A DNA stretch of 64,000 nucleotides from Apium graveolens (GCF_009905375.1 NC_133656.1:233935111-233999110), one strand, 5' to 3'. Positions 47,601 through 58,295 are shown, numbered from the stretch's first letter. Notes: generated by a model from the sequence alone, not told the origin. Made by a program: numbers and translations.

Positions 47601-48666
47601 ACTTTGTTCTCTAGTTGGCACATCCTGCTTTTTTGGTTAGTTTTTTTTTGTAACGCATGTCAGCCTTTTATAGAAGGTTTAGCTGGACTATTGGTACAGT
47701 GTTGACTGATCTCCAGCTTTCAAGTTCAAATGGAACATGATCCCAGTGGATTTGTTTTACACTAAATGCAGTTGGGACTCTTTGCTGGAGATTCAAAGTC
47801 CCGGCGGCATGAAAATCCTTAAACATTTCGTTAAAACGACTGTGTTTTTGGTTATGCAAATATAGATGAATCTATTTTTTCGTTGACCTGTTGAGGTTCA
47901 GTATGCTTAGTTTTAGGTTGGATTAGGCTATAAGATGGAAAAGTATGAGCATATACGTGATTTAGTCATGGGAATGAGTATATTGCTTGTCAATTATATT
48001 GTCCTTTTACATTATTATTTGTGTTTTGGGCTTGTTTAAGTGATGTCGTTACTCAAAATAATAACTGTTTTCACACTCAGGGAAACATTATATGCTTACG
48101 ATGTCCACAATACATTCTAAGGAATGTTTTAGTTGAATCCAATAGTGTAATTTTCTCCTCAATTCAGACGATGACACTTGGAAGGACCTGTTGTCCTTGT
48201 ACATTATAATTTTTGTTTCGGGCTTGTTCAAGTGATGTCGTTGCTCAAAATAATAATTGTTTTCACATTCAGGGAAATATATAAGCCTACGGGGTCCACT
48301 ATACATTCTAACAAATGTTTTAGTTGAATCTAATAGTGTAATTTTCTCCTCAATTCAGACGATGACACTTGGAAGGACCTGGTTGAAAATTCGGAGAAGT
48401 GGTGGGACAACAGATTAAATAAGGTATGTTAGCAGTTGTTTCGTTTTCATCATTGCATGGTTGCAGAAACCAGGACCTGGCCATGGAGCCTGCTGATACA
48501 ATCAACATCAAGTGTGCTTATTTGTCATTTTAAGGTCTTGTGTACATTTTTTATGTAGAAAAATCCAAAAGCTCCGGATTTTAAACACAAAGATTTAGGC
48601 ACAGGATTATGGATTAGCGACTCACCAGCTTGGGCATTGTCAAAGTTGCCACCTCAAAAAGCCTAA
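41666..48666 (+). CDS. OSB: OSB-type organellar single-stranded DNA-binding protein
   Basis: Nine exons: 41666-42081, 43713-43851, 44589-44670, 46570-46757, 46890-47037, 47140-47243, 47334-47469, 48359-48423 and 48559-48666 (1386 bp, 461 aa). All are GT-AG and in frame. Residues 1 to about 48 are Ser/Thr/Arg-rich and lack acidic residues, as in an organellar transit peptide. An SSB-like OB-fold follows (about 95-185, from IPWQKKVSNLVKLIGRV to VHNVNFVEGSSW). Three copies of the plant-specific PDF motif come next, each of the form W.dLl.N..qWwD.R followed by pdFKHKd and lW...pW. The first copy is diverged (SPAFEHKVDG), and the others read YPDFKHKDSGAALW and APDFKHKDLGTGLW. OSB proteins bind ssDNA in mitochondria or plastids and restrain illegitimate recombination. 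The start at 41666 has a good context (ccATGG); 41690 is an alternative. The exon-5 donor could be 10 nt earlier in phase, but GTATGG is better. Confidence 0.9.
43996..44220. mobile_element. Possible MITE in OSB intron 2
   Basis: The left segment gactgtacttttaaaagtta and the right segment aagttactcaaaaaagtacc are imperfect inverted repeats around an AT-rich centre. I could not read a target duplication or exact ends. Confidence 0.3.
44230..44480. other. Possible small inverted-repeat element in OSB intron 2
   Basis: The blocks aaggaacgcgggacgg (about 44,240) and gtcccgcgtatccg (about 44,418) are inverted. The GC-rich flanks (ccgtccccgagcgttccatcg) stand out from the intron. The boundaries are unclear. 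Confidence 0.3.
44995..45757. mobile_element. hAT-type element in OSB intron 3, host of a nested Stowaway
   Basis: Inverted ends tagagttgacaattcgt and acgaaattgccgtctcta are flanked by a perfect 8-bp target duplication ttaaaaac (44,987-44,994 and 45,758-45,765). The interior is filled with tttcgtgta/tcgtgt motifs and has no coding capacity. The total of 763 bp includes the Stowaway at 45,306-45,553. Confidence 0.88.
45306..45553. mobile_element. Stowaway MITE nested in the hAT element
   Basis: The ends CTCCCTCCGTTCC and agatggagggag are flanked by TA on both sides (45,304-45,305 and 45,554-45,555). The 248-bp element has long inverted arms (gttaacatttgaaatgaagtgt and complement). It is a textbook Tc1/mariner-derived MITE. 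Confidence 0.92.
46158..46363 (+). repeat. Tandem duplication of about 111 bp in OSB intron 3
   Basis: A block from ttcaaacatatttgagacc to gagtacta.tccagcactt occurs at 46,158-46,255 and again at 46,269-46,363, with small differences and a 9-bp deletion in the second copy. Confidence 0.8.
48014..48382 (+). repeat. About 193-bp tandem duplication spanning the OSB intron-7/exon-8 junction
   Basis: The block from ttatttgtgttttgggcttg through the polypyrimidine tract, the AG acceptor and the first 24 nt of exon 8 (acgatgacacttggaaggac) occurs at about 48,014-48,189 and again, about 90% alike, up to 48,382. The first copy therefore ends in a decoy of exon 8 (48,166-48,189) that then runs into unrelated sequence. 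Confidence 0.88.
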
Positions 48667-51359
48667 CCAAAATATTTTACTAGGTAAGAAACAAAACTGA
48701 TTTCAGGAAACCAGGTAAGAAGATACAATCCCATTCTTCTTCCTGCCTATATTTTATTTTTTTATTGTGGTGCAGCATCATTGCTGAAACCATTTATTGT
48801 CATTACTTACTAGGTATCTTTTCACCATGGTAACGGGTAGATTGATGCTTTCATCCTTATTTTTTTTTGCGGAACTGGCACCAGACCAAATTTGATTTCT
48901 GTGAAAAGTGTTGGTAATTATGATGGCACACCTTCTCTACCACTGAATCAGTCGTGGATCTATACAGCTATCAACTTCAAGTACAAGGGACCGAGAAAGA
49001 ACTCATCCACATGTGCCCATACATATTTATCGATCAGATCTTTTTGAGATGTCAGAATTCTTGATGTACATGAGTATGTTTACCGTTGCAGGTTTTTGAC
49101 AGTAATTCAAGAACATGCTAGTCATATATGACAATTATTGTGGGGTTATCACAAAAGTAAGATTTACCTGGTGTCTATATGTATATTCAAACTAAACGTT
49201 GTATATCTGAATATATATTCTACTTAAAAGTTCAGTAAACTTGTCAGGTAGTTTAGATGATGATAGATTGGCCCAGGTATTCACGATGATATTGTTTCAT
49301 ACAGTTGTCTACGCTTTTCGAATTGTGGAGATGTGCTATGCTGTATCATGGTTTAAGTACGGTTTCTTCTTTTTTTCAAGTTGAAAATAGTGGCTAAATT
49401 GTTTGGCAACAAATTAAAATTCTAATTACGAAATTAAGACTTGGCCCAAAAGGTACCTGAATGGTCAGACAAGGTGATTCACAATGGTGGAAAAGCAGAG
49501 GCAGAAGCAAGTTCCAGATACTGGGTTGCAAGTTTTTATGTGTTTCTGATCAACAGGTGGAACAATATTTATGTAAAGGCCTTATTCTGCTTTGTAATTT
49601 ATGGCCATAGATTTGCCATGAGTTTTCTATGGACAATTTACAAAATCCTGATATAATTGACAAGTGCATATAAGAATTGAATTTTAACTTGGTGCAGCAG
49701 CCCTTTAGTCGAAAAGGGGCTCTTTGGCCTTTGGGCAAACTTGGTTAATAATATGTGGGGGGATATACAAGAAAGTAAAATACATCTCATCAGTAAAGAA
49801 TAACTACATTTATAAGACCAAGAAAATAACAGTTCTTCTGGATAATTGTGTGTGCAAATAGAAACAAACAAAGTGTTAGGTTTAGTCCTTAAGCTACTAG
49901 CTAGGCAGAATAGGAAACATCTGTAGGCCATCGGACACAATCAACATAAGCGAGTCCCAGCATGGCAGCACCTACCAGAGCAACTACACAAAAAAGTAAT
50001 GCTTACCAGCTTACAGTTAACCAGAAAAAATGCAATGCAGACAATCCTGGGAATTTTAGTGTTAGTGGTGAAGAAGAGGATTTCAAGAAACTTCATGGAG
50101 AATCAAGTGGAGGAATTCCGGCTGTTGCTGCAGCTGTTGTCTGTTGAAATTAATTGAAATTAGAGCCCCAATCGTGGTTCGTAGCATCTCTCTTCAGATA
50201 CTGTAGGAGAAAATATGAAAACTGGAACATTTAAAGATCTTCCAGGTTCTGGAAGGCTGCCATTGATACTGATCAAGAACCTGATTCCACGTAGAGCAAT
50301 TGATGATTAATAGCAAAGCATTTAAGAGAATATAGCAAAACTTCAAATTAAAAAAATGTAGTGAAATTATCAATGTTACATATCCACACCACAACAGTAC
50401 CTACAGGATCAAATCAAAAAGAAAATGTTGTTACATGCTTTGGTATGTAACGAGAATCAGAGAAAGAGCTCAATGAATATTTTAACTTTAAATAGAAAAA
50501 TTCTAAATTACTCCAATATAAGGATGACTATGACAATTTCTTTCTTAACTCCAAAAACATTGAAATTATAAGTACGAGAAAGATGAAGTCAAAAACAAAG
50601 AAAGTGAACCTTGTGAATGGAGGAACAGTGCAAATGATAGCAACAGCGCAAGCGCCTGGCAACTTCTGACAGACAGTGATGATAGCAACAACAGGCAGTG
50701 AAGTTGATCATTTTCCATTTTTTCATTTGTTTCTGTGTCCAATTAGAAAGTACCTACTTTGTTTTGATAAACATTAATTGCTACATATGAGATTTTATTT
50801 AATTGATACATATTAGCAAAACATGTGCCATGAGTGATGAGCACCCCGTGCTAAGCCTCTAAATTAGAGAATCACTTGTTAAGGTATTTTTAGGCCGCTT
50901 TCTACTAAATGATCACCAACCTACTAAGTTGTGAGATGTCCACTCTGATGGTGCATAATCAAGAACACAGAAATCAAACCTAATCAGTGGACAGTGGCAA
51001 TATACAGAAAGCAGAGCCGAAAACCTGAAGTAATGCATGAAACATGTAATGAAAGGAAAGTTCAACTGTGGACAAATCATAGTCAAAAGAAGATCTTTTT
51101 TAAAACTTCAGTACCTCATAATCCCTGAGATTTTTCGTAAATGAGCAAGAGAACTTAGTATCAATAATATACCAGGCAGAAAGACTGTACTGTCAATGAA
51201 TTAGAAGTGTGTGTAAGCACCGAGGAAAATCTAAAACTACAGCCAGGATTTGATTAGTACTACCGAAAATGCAGAAGTTGAAATTTTCAAAGAAAATGAA
51301 TGAATGTATATTGATTTTAATCCAGTTTATCCAGAATTAAAATGTACAAAAATTCTGAT
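48667..51359. other. Intergenic region between convergent OSB and PPR genes
   Basis: The OSB 3' UTR is expected at the left. I find no further gene. A 61-codon frame at 49,962-50,147 has no recognisable domain and no supporting splice or coding signals that I trust. Confidence 0.55.
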
Positions 51360-52787
51360 TTAGATTCCTCGGAGAGAGATTTCCAACTGCTCTATTTTCT
51401 TAGCTAGTTCATGCTTCCCACTCGTCTTTAATCCATCAGTAACCATGTCAAAGTTTCTGGACAAGGGTGACAAGTTCAGCTCAGTCATCTCTACCAAATA
51501 ATTACCAGCCTCAACAAATCTACCGCCACGTACAGACATTTTTATCAGCATGGTATAAACTGGTCGATTTGGTGGATGCCCCTTCACCTTCATTTCACTA
51601 AAAAAGCTAAAAGCATCGTCAAACTGCCCTCTCCTACAAAGACCCTTCAATATAGGAGCATACAAACTCGGAAATGGCTTGTGTCCGTCCTCAATAGATC
51701 TATGAAGAATCGCAATAGCGTCATCAATTTTATCTGCTTTCGAAGCTGCCATGATCATAATCTTATAGGTATCAATATCCGGACAAAGCCCCAATCTACA
51801 AACAGCATGGTAAATATCAATACAAAAATCCAACTCCCCAGTTTTGCATACGGCTTCTGCTAGAGAGTTGAATGTTGCAACATCTGGCACAAAACCTTCT
51901 TTGGTCATTTTCCTCACCAAACCTTTGGCCGATTCAATATAGCCTGCATTTAACAACCCATCAATCAATAGGTCCCGGCCACGGACAGGTGGGTTGAACC
52001 CTTTTTGGCTCATCTCTTCCAGGAATTCTTGAGCTTCTTTCAGCTTACCAGCAGAGCACCATCCATTAACTAAAACAGAGTATGTCTTTTTGTCAGGGAC
52101 ACCACCTTTTCGGACCATTCTCCGAATCAATGCATAAGCACCTTGGAAGTTCTTGACCTCACAGAGGGCATATAGCAAGGAGTTATATATTTCAGTAGTT
52201 TGGGGGCAGTTGAAGTTCTTTAGTCGATTAAAGAGCTCAACAGCCTGGTCTATGAGACCATGTTTACCATATTGTTCAATGATAAACGATACAACCGATG
52301 GTGATATGGGTATCTCCTGTGTCTTCATTTGCAGGGCAACCTTCCACATAGTTTCCCAACAACGAGTTCGAGCAAGGGTCTTAAGAAGTTCCTCAAACTC
52401 AAGCGTAGTCGGGTCATACTGAGGATGTTGAGTGCGCACCCAATTGAAAAACCGAAACGACTCAGCTCCATTATGACAACAATTACGAAGCACACGATAG
52501 ACCAACTCAGAATTAACTACACGAGATATACTCATTTTATTAAGCGTTCTCTCCATATAAATATCCTTACGAACCACATTGGATATATGGTGAACGGTCG
52601 CAAAGTAATCATCTTTCGATACTCCACCACCACCTCTAAAAGCATTTTCTCTATTATCTTTAAAAACAGGTTTCATAGAAGTACCAAAACCTCTATACAA
52701 AACAGCATTACTTCTCGCAACATCCAATATTCTTTCGTAAAAATAGAGTCTTGCACGTATGAGCATCTTCAAGAAGCTAAAATCCAT
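51360..52787 (-). CDS. P-class pentatricopeptide repeat protein, probably mitochondrial
   Basis: A single coding exon encodes 475 aa from the chosen ATG at 52,787. The frame runs ten codons further to another ATG at 52,817, but those codons read as hydrophobic leader-like sequence over a T-rich tract, so I prefer the inner start (MDFSFLKML). The N-terminus is rich in Arg and aromatic residues, like a mitochondrial presequence. From about residue 110 it consists of degenerate 35-residue PPR motifs, with clear examples TYSVLVNGWCSAGKLKEAQE, TFNSLAEAVCKTGELDFCID and LYAPILKGLCRRGQFDDAFS. There is no E or DYW extension, so it is P-class. P-class proteins bind specific organellar RNAs and affect their stability, splicing or translation. 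The target is unknown. A donor-like ctgag|gtaaat at about 53,080 suggests an intron in the 5' UTR. Confidence 0.9.
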   Translation of the reverse strand: MDFSFLKMLIRARLYFYERILDVARSNAVLYRGFGTSMKPVFKDNRENAFRGGGGVSKDDYFATVHHISNVVRKDIYMERTLNKMSISRVVNSELVYRVLRNCCHNGAESFRFFNWVRTQHPQYDPTTLEFEELLKTLARTRCWETMWKVALQMKTQEIPISPSVVSFIIEQYGKHGLIDQAVELFNRLKNFNCPQTTEIYNSLLYALCEVKNFQGAYALIRRMVRKGGVPDKKTYSVLVNGWCSAGKLKEAQEFLEEMSQKGFNPPVRGRDLLIDGLLNAGYIESAKGLVRKMTKEGFVPDVATFNSLAEAVCKTGELDFCIDIYHAVCRLGLCPDIDTYKIMIMAASKADKIDDAIAILHRSIEDGHKPFPSLYAPILKGLCRRGQFDDAFSFFSEMKVKGHPPNRPVYTMLIKMSVRGGRFVEAGNYLVEMTELNLSPLSRNFDMVTDGLKTSGKHELAKKIEQLEISLRGI

Positions 52788-52904
52788 TATAACACAAAAA
52801 AAAAAAACAATTAACACTATTACTCAATTACTGGTAAAAGCACATAAGTTTTAATTGTTTCATTGCAATGAACAAGAATCAAGAAAGTTTAATTAAACAC
52901 TAAT

Positions 52905-53225
52905 GCTAGATTAAAATTCATTCATTCATATCATTATCAAATACTAATAGAGCAGCTCATATGTATATCAAGAACATAATTATTATATCAAACATTTGAG
53001 TAAAGATAAAGTGTGATTATTTATGTGGGTTGGAGATTAAAACAAAAAAGATTGAAACTTTGTAAATAATTATTTACCTCAGGGCTTGGGCTTGACCTAG
53101 GCTTCTCCCAAAGCGCAGCTATGGAGAGAATTGGGAGTAGCAAAACACCACAGTGGCAATTCCGATATAACCCGTATTTTAGAGCCATTAAGTTCAAAAT
53201 CCTGTATTTATCCCCAATTGATACT
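52905..53225 (-). repeat. PPR-gene 5' flank, proximal copy
   Basis: This segment upstream of the PPR start contains the putative noncoding first exon and promoter, including ccaagccctgag followed by gtaaat on the minus strand. It recurs at about 54,080-54,430 with roughly 85-90% identity. Confidence 0.8.
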
Positions 53226-54079
53226 TGTTCGTAGGAAAAATGGACTAAAATATCACAAGTTGTTCATAAAACATTCAAAATATACATGAATCAATTAGAA
53301 AAAACTAAATTCGCGAGATTACGCGCCTATCATGTCCCACTTGATACATACTAGAAAATTCGCTAAATAAATGATCCCAAATAATACTTGAAAACAGATA
53401 TTTTGGAAATTAGCCAAAAGGCGTTTGACATTTTTTTTAGAGAAATAATAAAAAATAATATTTTTAAGTTCTTTTTGCAATTTTACCATTTTTTGAAAAA
53501 ATTGCAAAACTACGGGTTGTAACCTGAATCAACCATATATGCAATTTTTCTAAAAAAAATACTCAACTGAGATTACATCTGTTTGTATTTGAGGTTGCAG
53601 GTTGCAAAATCGTATTTTTACAAATTAAAATTAAAAAAATCGTACTTAAAAAAATTCAAAAAAATCATATTTTCGAAAAAAACTCTTTTTTTACTAGGCC
53701 ACCACACTAGTTAAAGTCACGTTTTGGTGGTTTTTATTATTATTTTATTTTAAGTTTTTAACGTTTTGGTGGTTTTTATTATTATTTTATTTTAAGTTTT
53801 TAACTATATTTTGTTTTGTGGCCGGAAATGCTATTCAATGTTATGTTTTAATAAATATTTTTTAAATTTTTATTTATAAATTATGGTTCAATAATTATTT
53901 AATGTTACTATATTTTTAGGGTTTAATAATCCACCTTTGGGTTTAAGAAACATTAAAAAACTTTTCTAAAAAAAAAGAAATATTAAAAAATTGAATTAAA
54001 AATATATTTAATTTAATAATTTTTAACATTTTAGGGTTTATCTATCCCCTTTTAGATTTTAAAAATATTTAAAAACATA
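53226..54079. other. AT-rich spacer with a 42-bp tandem repeat
   Basis: Positions 53,719-53,760 and 53,761-53,802 are two perfect 42-bp tandem copies starting acgttttggtggtttttatt. The rest is AT-rich and has no coding signal. Confidence 0.85.
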
Positions 54080-54430
54080 TTTAAAATTCATTCATATGAT
54101 TATCAAAGATTAATAGAGCAGCCCATATGTATACCAAGAACATAATTATTATATCAAACATTTGAGTAAAGATTATTTATGGGGGTTGAAGATTAAAGCA
54201 AATAGATTGAAATTTTGTATATAAAATGGAGGAATTAAGAAAGCTATACAAACATATACTAATTTATTAACCTCAGGGCTTGGGCTTGACCTAGCTTCTC
54301 TCAAAGCGCAGCTACGGAGAGAATTGGGAGTAGCAAAACACCGCAGTTGCAATTCCGAGATAACTCGTATTTTAGAGCCATTAAGTTCAGAACCATGTAT
54401 TTATCTCCGATTGATACTTGCCCATTTGAG
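54080..54430 (-). repeat. PPR-gene 5' flank, distal copy
   Basis: This is collinear with 52,905-53,225. Landmarks are attaatagagcagc, cataattattatatcaaaca, cctcagggcttgggcttgac, gcaaaacaccgcagt and agagccattaagttcag. It has an extra stretch near 54,225-54,270. The duplicate includes the presumed transcription start of the PPR gene, so either copy could drive it. Confidence 0.8.
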
Positions 54431-55291
54431 AAAGAGTAGAGTGTACTTTTTGTGTATGTGTCACGTCATTTTGGATATTATATTTTAAAAACTAATATTT
54501 TGTGTACGTGAATTGTGACCATTTTTGTGGTCGGTGTACCTTCGTCAAATAAAATTAATAATGATATTTTTGTCGGGGGTAGTTCTGTCAATAGCTACAC
54601 ACAGTTAAAATTCCTAAATTACTTTATTCTTTTCATTTCATCGCTTCATCTTTTCTCTCCATCATTTTATCCCGCGAAAACACTTCCGCCAATTTCCCTA
54701 GTTGCCCAGTGCCTTGATGCTGCTCAATCGATTGAGAATGGTTTGGATTCGGAGAAACCCTAGTGATAAAGACATCTAAAAGTCAGACGAAGGTCTTGAT
54801 TATGATGGTAAGAATTTTTACTTAAGATTTGTACTTAGTGTTTGTTCATAATAAAATTTTAATGATCTGTTCCTAGGATTTGTTGGTAATTAGGATTTTT
54901 GGTATGTACGGTTGTAAAGTGTACTTACGTATGTTATTGTTGATCCATGTGCATTATTGGTGTGGTCCTTTCTATAATATTCATTTCAAATAAAGACAAA
55001 AAGGGAGTGCTTTTTATGTTTGCTTGAAATGTGTTGTTTAGTAAAGCATGTATAAAGTATTATATTATTCTGTAATGTGATTTAAAGTTGTTTCAAAGGC
55101 CATTTGCGCTGATGTTATGGTGAGGATTCAGAAGAGAAGAAACAAGATGTTGAACAACTATGCCCTTAATCCAGTGTATTTTAATGCTATGAGGAGGCTG
55201 AACAAGTAAGTGAAATGCCTTCATACTGTTAACTTTGGATTCATACCTGAGATGTTGATAACTATGATTTGTTCTTAATTGTAGTGCAATA
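54431..55291 (+). other. Exon-like fragment(s) upstream of the copia element, unidentified
   Basis: Positions 55,099-55,205 form an open 107-nt segment preceded by tttcaaag and followed by a perfect donor gtaagtg. It encodes a Lys/Arg/Asn-rich peptide (for example MVRIQKRRNKMLNNYALNPV). About 54,640-54,790 resembles a plant leader (CT-rich, then aaaccctagtgat) followed by a possible donor at gatg|gtaag (54,808). Together these could be the 5' part of a spliced gene cut off by the retrotransposon at 55,292. I do not recognise any family. Confidence 0.3.
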
Positions 55292-55902
55292 TGTTAGATA
55301 TATTTGATAATGTCATGGCTAATATGATTTATGTTTAGATTTCAGATCTTACTTAACAGGACAAGTCAGTACTTAACCATTAATCAGTACTTATACTGAA
55401 AGTCAGGACTTAAGGATATCAGTACTTATATTATCAGGAGATAATCATCAGAAGTTAGATATCAGAACTTAAGTGCTGGAGTATGTTCAGAAAAGGACAG
55501 TAGCTGATTAAAGGAAAGAAGATCGAGATAAACATGACAATAGATATGCATGAAGAAGGAGTTCTGTGAAGAATGGAATACTTGGAAGAAAAGATATCTG
55601 ATTGATATATTTTAGGAAGCAGAATTATATTTCATATCAATTAGCGATTATCTTGTAACTGTGTAGTATATTAACACAGACATAGGGTTTACACTATAAG
55701 TGTTATCATATTAGAGAAGATTATTTATTGTAACCCTAGCAGCTCTCGTGATATTTGTTCATCACTGAGAGGTAACAGTTCCATACTGTAACAGAGTTTA
55801 TTGTTTCAATAAAGTTTGTTTTCTGTTACTTAAGATATTAGAGTTCGATTTGATTGTATTATACACTGTATTCACCCCCTCTACAGTGTGTGTGACCTAA
55901 CA
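55292..55902 (+). repeat. 5' LTR of the copia element
   Basis: The 611-bp LTR begins TGTTAG and ends CTAACA, its inverted ends. It has repeated cagtactta/agaactta motifs in its first third and directly precedes the primer-binding site. Confidence 0.85.
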
Positions 55903-55904
55903 AG

Positions 55905-55916
55905 TGGTATCAGAGC
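55905..55916 (+). promoter_or_regulatory. Primer-binding site (initiator Met tRNA)
   Basis: The sequence tggtatcagagc complements the 3' end of plant initiator methionine tRNA, two bases after the LTR. It primes minus-strand DNA synthesis in plant LTR retrotransposons. Confidence 0.92.
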
Positions 55917-55958
55917 CAATCTGTTAATACACATACAGTTAAAGATCCAAACACAATC

Positions 55959-58295
55959 ATGTCTGACACAGAAACTCCAACTAAGCCTACAAAAACTGAA
56001 GAACCTCCAAAGACACAAATCCAAAGTCGGTATGAGACTATCAGAGTTCCCATACTGAGACCATCTGAATATCCCATATGGAAGGTAAGGATGACCATGT
56101 TCCTGGAAGCAATAGATCCAGAATATCTTGATAGAATCAAGGAAGGGCCTCACAAACCAACCAAGCTCGCTGTTGCAGTTGCAGGTGAAGCAGCAAAGAC
56201 CGTACCAAAGGAGAAGAGTGATTATACTGCTGAAGATATAACATCAATTGCTAAGGATGCTAAGGTACGACACTTACTGCATAGTGCCATTGATAATGTA
56301 ATGTCAAACAGGGTAATCAACTGCAAGACTGCTAAGGAGATATGGGATGCTCTGGAAATAAGGTGTCAGGGAACTGACACAATTAAGAAGAACAGGAAGA
56401 CAATACTCACTCAAGAGTATGAACATTTTGACTCAAAGACTAACGAGTCATTGAATGATTTATATGATAGATTTGTCAAACTTTTGAATGATTTATCATT
56501 GGTTGATAAAGAGTATGATCTTGAAGATTCAAACCTTAAATTCCTGTTAGCTCTTCCTGAATGCTGGGATTTGAAGGCAACGACAATAAGAGACAACTAC
56601 AATCTTGATAAAACAACTCTTGATGAAATCTATGGAATGCTCAAGACTCATGAACTTGAGATGGAACAAAGAAGCAAGAGGAAAGGAGGAAAGTCAAGGA
56701 CAGTTGCTCTTAAGGCTGAAGAAGAATCCCCCAAAGCAGCTTCCTCAAGGAAAAACAAGAGTAAAGCTCTTTTCATAAAGTCTGATACCGAGTCATCAAG
56801 TTCTGAAAGTGATGATGACTCAGATTCTGAAAGCTTGCCTGAGACTGATGCTGGTGACGAGATGATGAAGCTGTGTGCTCTTATGGTGAAAGGAATCACA
56901 AAGATTGCATACAGGAAGTTCAGGAAGGGAAAGAAGTTTTCCAGGAAAGGCATAAGTTCTGATAAGAAGAATTTCAGAAGATCTGAAGGCAGAGGAGGAA
57001 AGTCTGACAGAGGAGATTATACAAATATTAAATGCTATAACTGTGGTGAGAAAGACCACATATCTCCTGATTGCAAGAAGGCAAAGGGTGACAAAGGCAA
57101 GGCTCTTGTCACAAAGCAGAAAAGCTGGACAAACACCTCAGACTCTGAAAGTGAGGAGAACTATGCATTGATGGCAAATGCTGATAAAGAAAGTGCTGAG
57201 AGCAGTTCTGAAGCTGCTGAAACAAAGGTACCTCAGACTACTTATGCTTTTCATACTGATGATATTAATGAGTTGAGAAGATATCTTAAAACCATGTTTG
57301 TTAGTTATAGAGATCAAACTTTAACATGTGAAAGATTAACTTCTGAAAATCTTGCTTTTAAGAAAAGAAATGATTTCTTAGAAAAAGAGTTAGTCATGTT
57401 CCATCAAACTCAGAAGGATAGAGATGATGCTTTTTATGTTAGGGATGAAGTGCTAAAAATGAATGAATCTCTAAAAACTGAGTTAGAAAAGGAAAGAGAG
57501 ATTATCAGGACTTGGACTAACTCTGGCAAAATAACTCAAAACTTGCTAAGTAGTGGAAACTGGAAAGAGGGCTTAGGTTATGGAGAAGATAAGAATGATA
57601 AAGGAACTGAAGAAATTAAGCCTGTTGTTAAGCAAAAGCCAAAGTTAAAACCTGTTAATTTTGTAACTGTAAAGTCTGAAAATGAGAAATCAGAAGTTAA
57701 AGAGGAAGTAATTTCTGACAAACTAAAACAGGAAAAGACAGCTGAAGTAAACATAGGCTTAATGACAAAGAAGCAGCTTAAGCATAAGCTGAAAGATGTT
57801 AAGAATGCAAACAAGGTAAAATCACCTAGGAAAAGTAGGAATGGAAATGAAGGTGTGAATAAAAGCAATGATTATAAACTTGTTCCTGATGCTCCTAGGA
57901 AAACATGTCATAACTGTGGAAGTTCTAACCATCTGGCTTCTTTTTGCAGGAAGAATAAGAATATTAACTCCTTACCTTCAAAATCAGGAGTTAAGAGTCA
58001 GTCTGTTAGATACAAACCACAAAATCCTTGTTTTCATTGTGGTAGTTTATGGCATTCCATTTATACTTGTAAGGATTATCATAGTTTGTACTATGATTAT
58101 TATCAAATAAAACCTTCTTTGAAGAAAGTTTCCATTGTTCCTTCTAGTGTAAATTCTGATTCAAAGTCTGATAGTGTAAGTTCTGATAAGAAAAATGTTA
58201 ACATAAACTCTGATGCTAAATCCGCTGCAAATGTTAACAAACTTAATAAGACCAAAGGATCCAAGCAAGTCTGGGTCCTTAAAACTAATCATTAG
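55959..58295 (+). CDS. gag: Copia gag polyprotein
   Basis: This 778-aa open frame has a UBN2-type gag domain in about residues 25-235 (YPIWKVRMTMFL, AKEIWDAL, LNDLYDRF). An acidic Ser/Asp stretch follows, then a first CX2CX4HX4C knuckle (CYNCGEKDHISPDC, about residue 360). A Lys/Glu-rich probably coiled region comes next, then two further knuckles (CHNCGSSNHLASFC and CFHCGSLWHSIYTC). It is intact. It ends in TAG, followed 12 bases later by a TGA in the same frame before protease-like sequence begins. Confidence 0.88.
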   Translation: MSDTETPTKPTKTEEPPKTQIQSRYETIRVPILRPSEYPIWKVRMTMFLEAIDPEYLDRIKEGPHKPTKLAVAVAGEAAKTVPKEKSDYTAEDITSIAKDAKVRHLLHSAIDNVMSNRVINCKTAKEIWDALEIRCQGTDTIKKNRKTILTQEYEHFDSKTNESLNDLYDRFVKLLNDLSLVDKEYDLEDSNLKFLLALPECWDLKATTIRDNYNLDKTTLDEIYGMLKTHELEMEQRSKRKGGKSRTVALKAEEESPKAASSRKNKSKALFIKSDTESSSSESDDDSDSESLPETDAGDEMMKLCALMVKGITKIAYRKFRKGKKFSRKGISSDKKNFRRSEGRGGKSDRGDYTNIKCYNCGEKDHISPDCKKAKGDKGKALVTKQKSWTNTSDSESEENYALMANADKESAESSSEAAETKVPQTTYAFHTDDINELRRYLKTMFVSYRDQTLTCERLTSENLAFKKRNDFLEKELVMFHQTQKDRDDAFYVRDEVLKMNESLKTELEKEREIIRTWTNSGKITQNLLSSGNWKEGLGYGEDKNDKGTEEIKPVVKQKPKLKPVNFVTVKSENEKSEVKEEVISDKLKQEKTAEVNIGLMTKKQLKHKLKDVKNANKVKSPRKSRNGNEGVNKSNDYKLVPDAPRKTCHNCGSSNHLASFCRKNKNINSLPSKSGVKSQSVRYKPQNPCFHCGSLWHSIYTCKDYHSLYYDYYQIKPSLKKVSIVPSSVNSDSKSDSVSSDKKNVNINSDAKSAANVNKLNKTKGSKQVWVLKTNH

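Noticed and set aside
49962..50147. Possible 61-aa gene between OSB and PPR
   Set aside because: No recognisable domain and no supporting signals.
52788..52817. N-terminal extension of the PPR protein
   Set aside because: It runs through a T-rich tract typical of a leader; the next ATG gives a better presequence.
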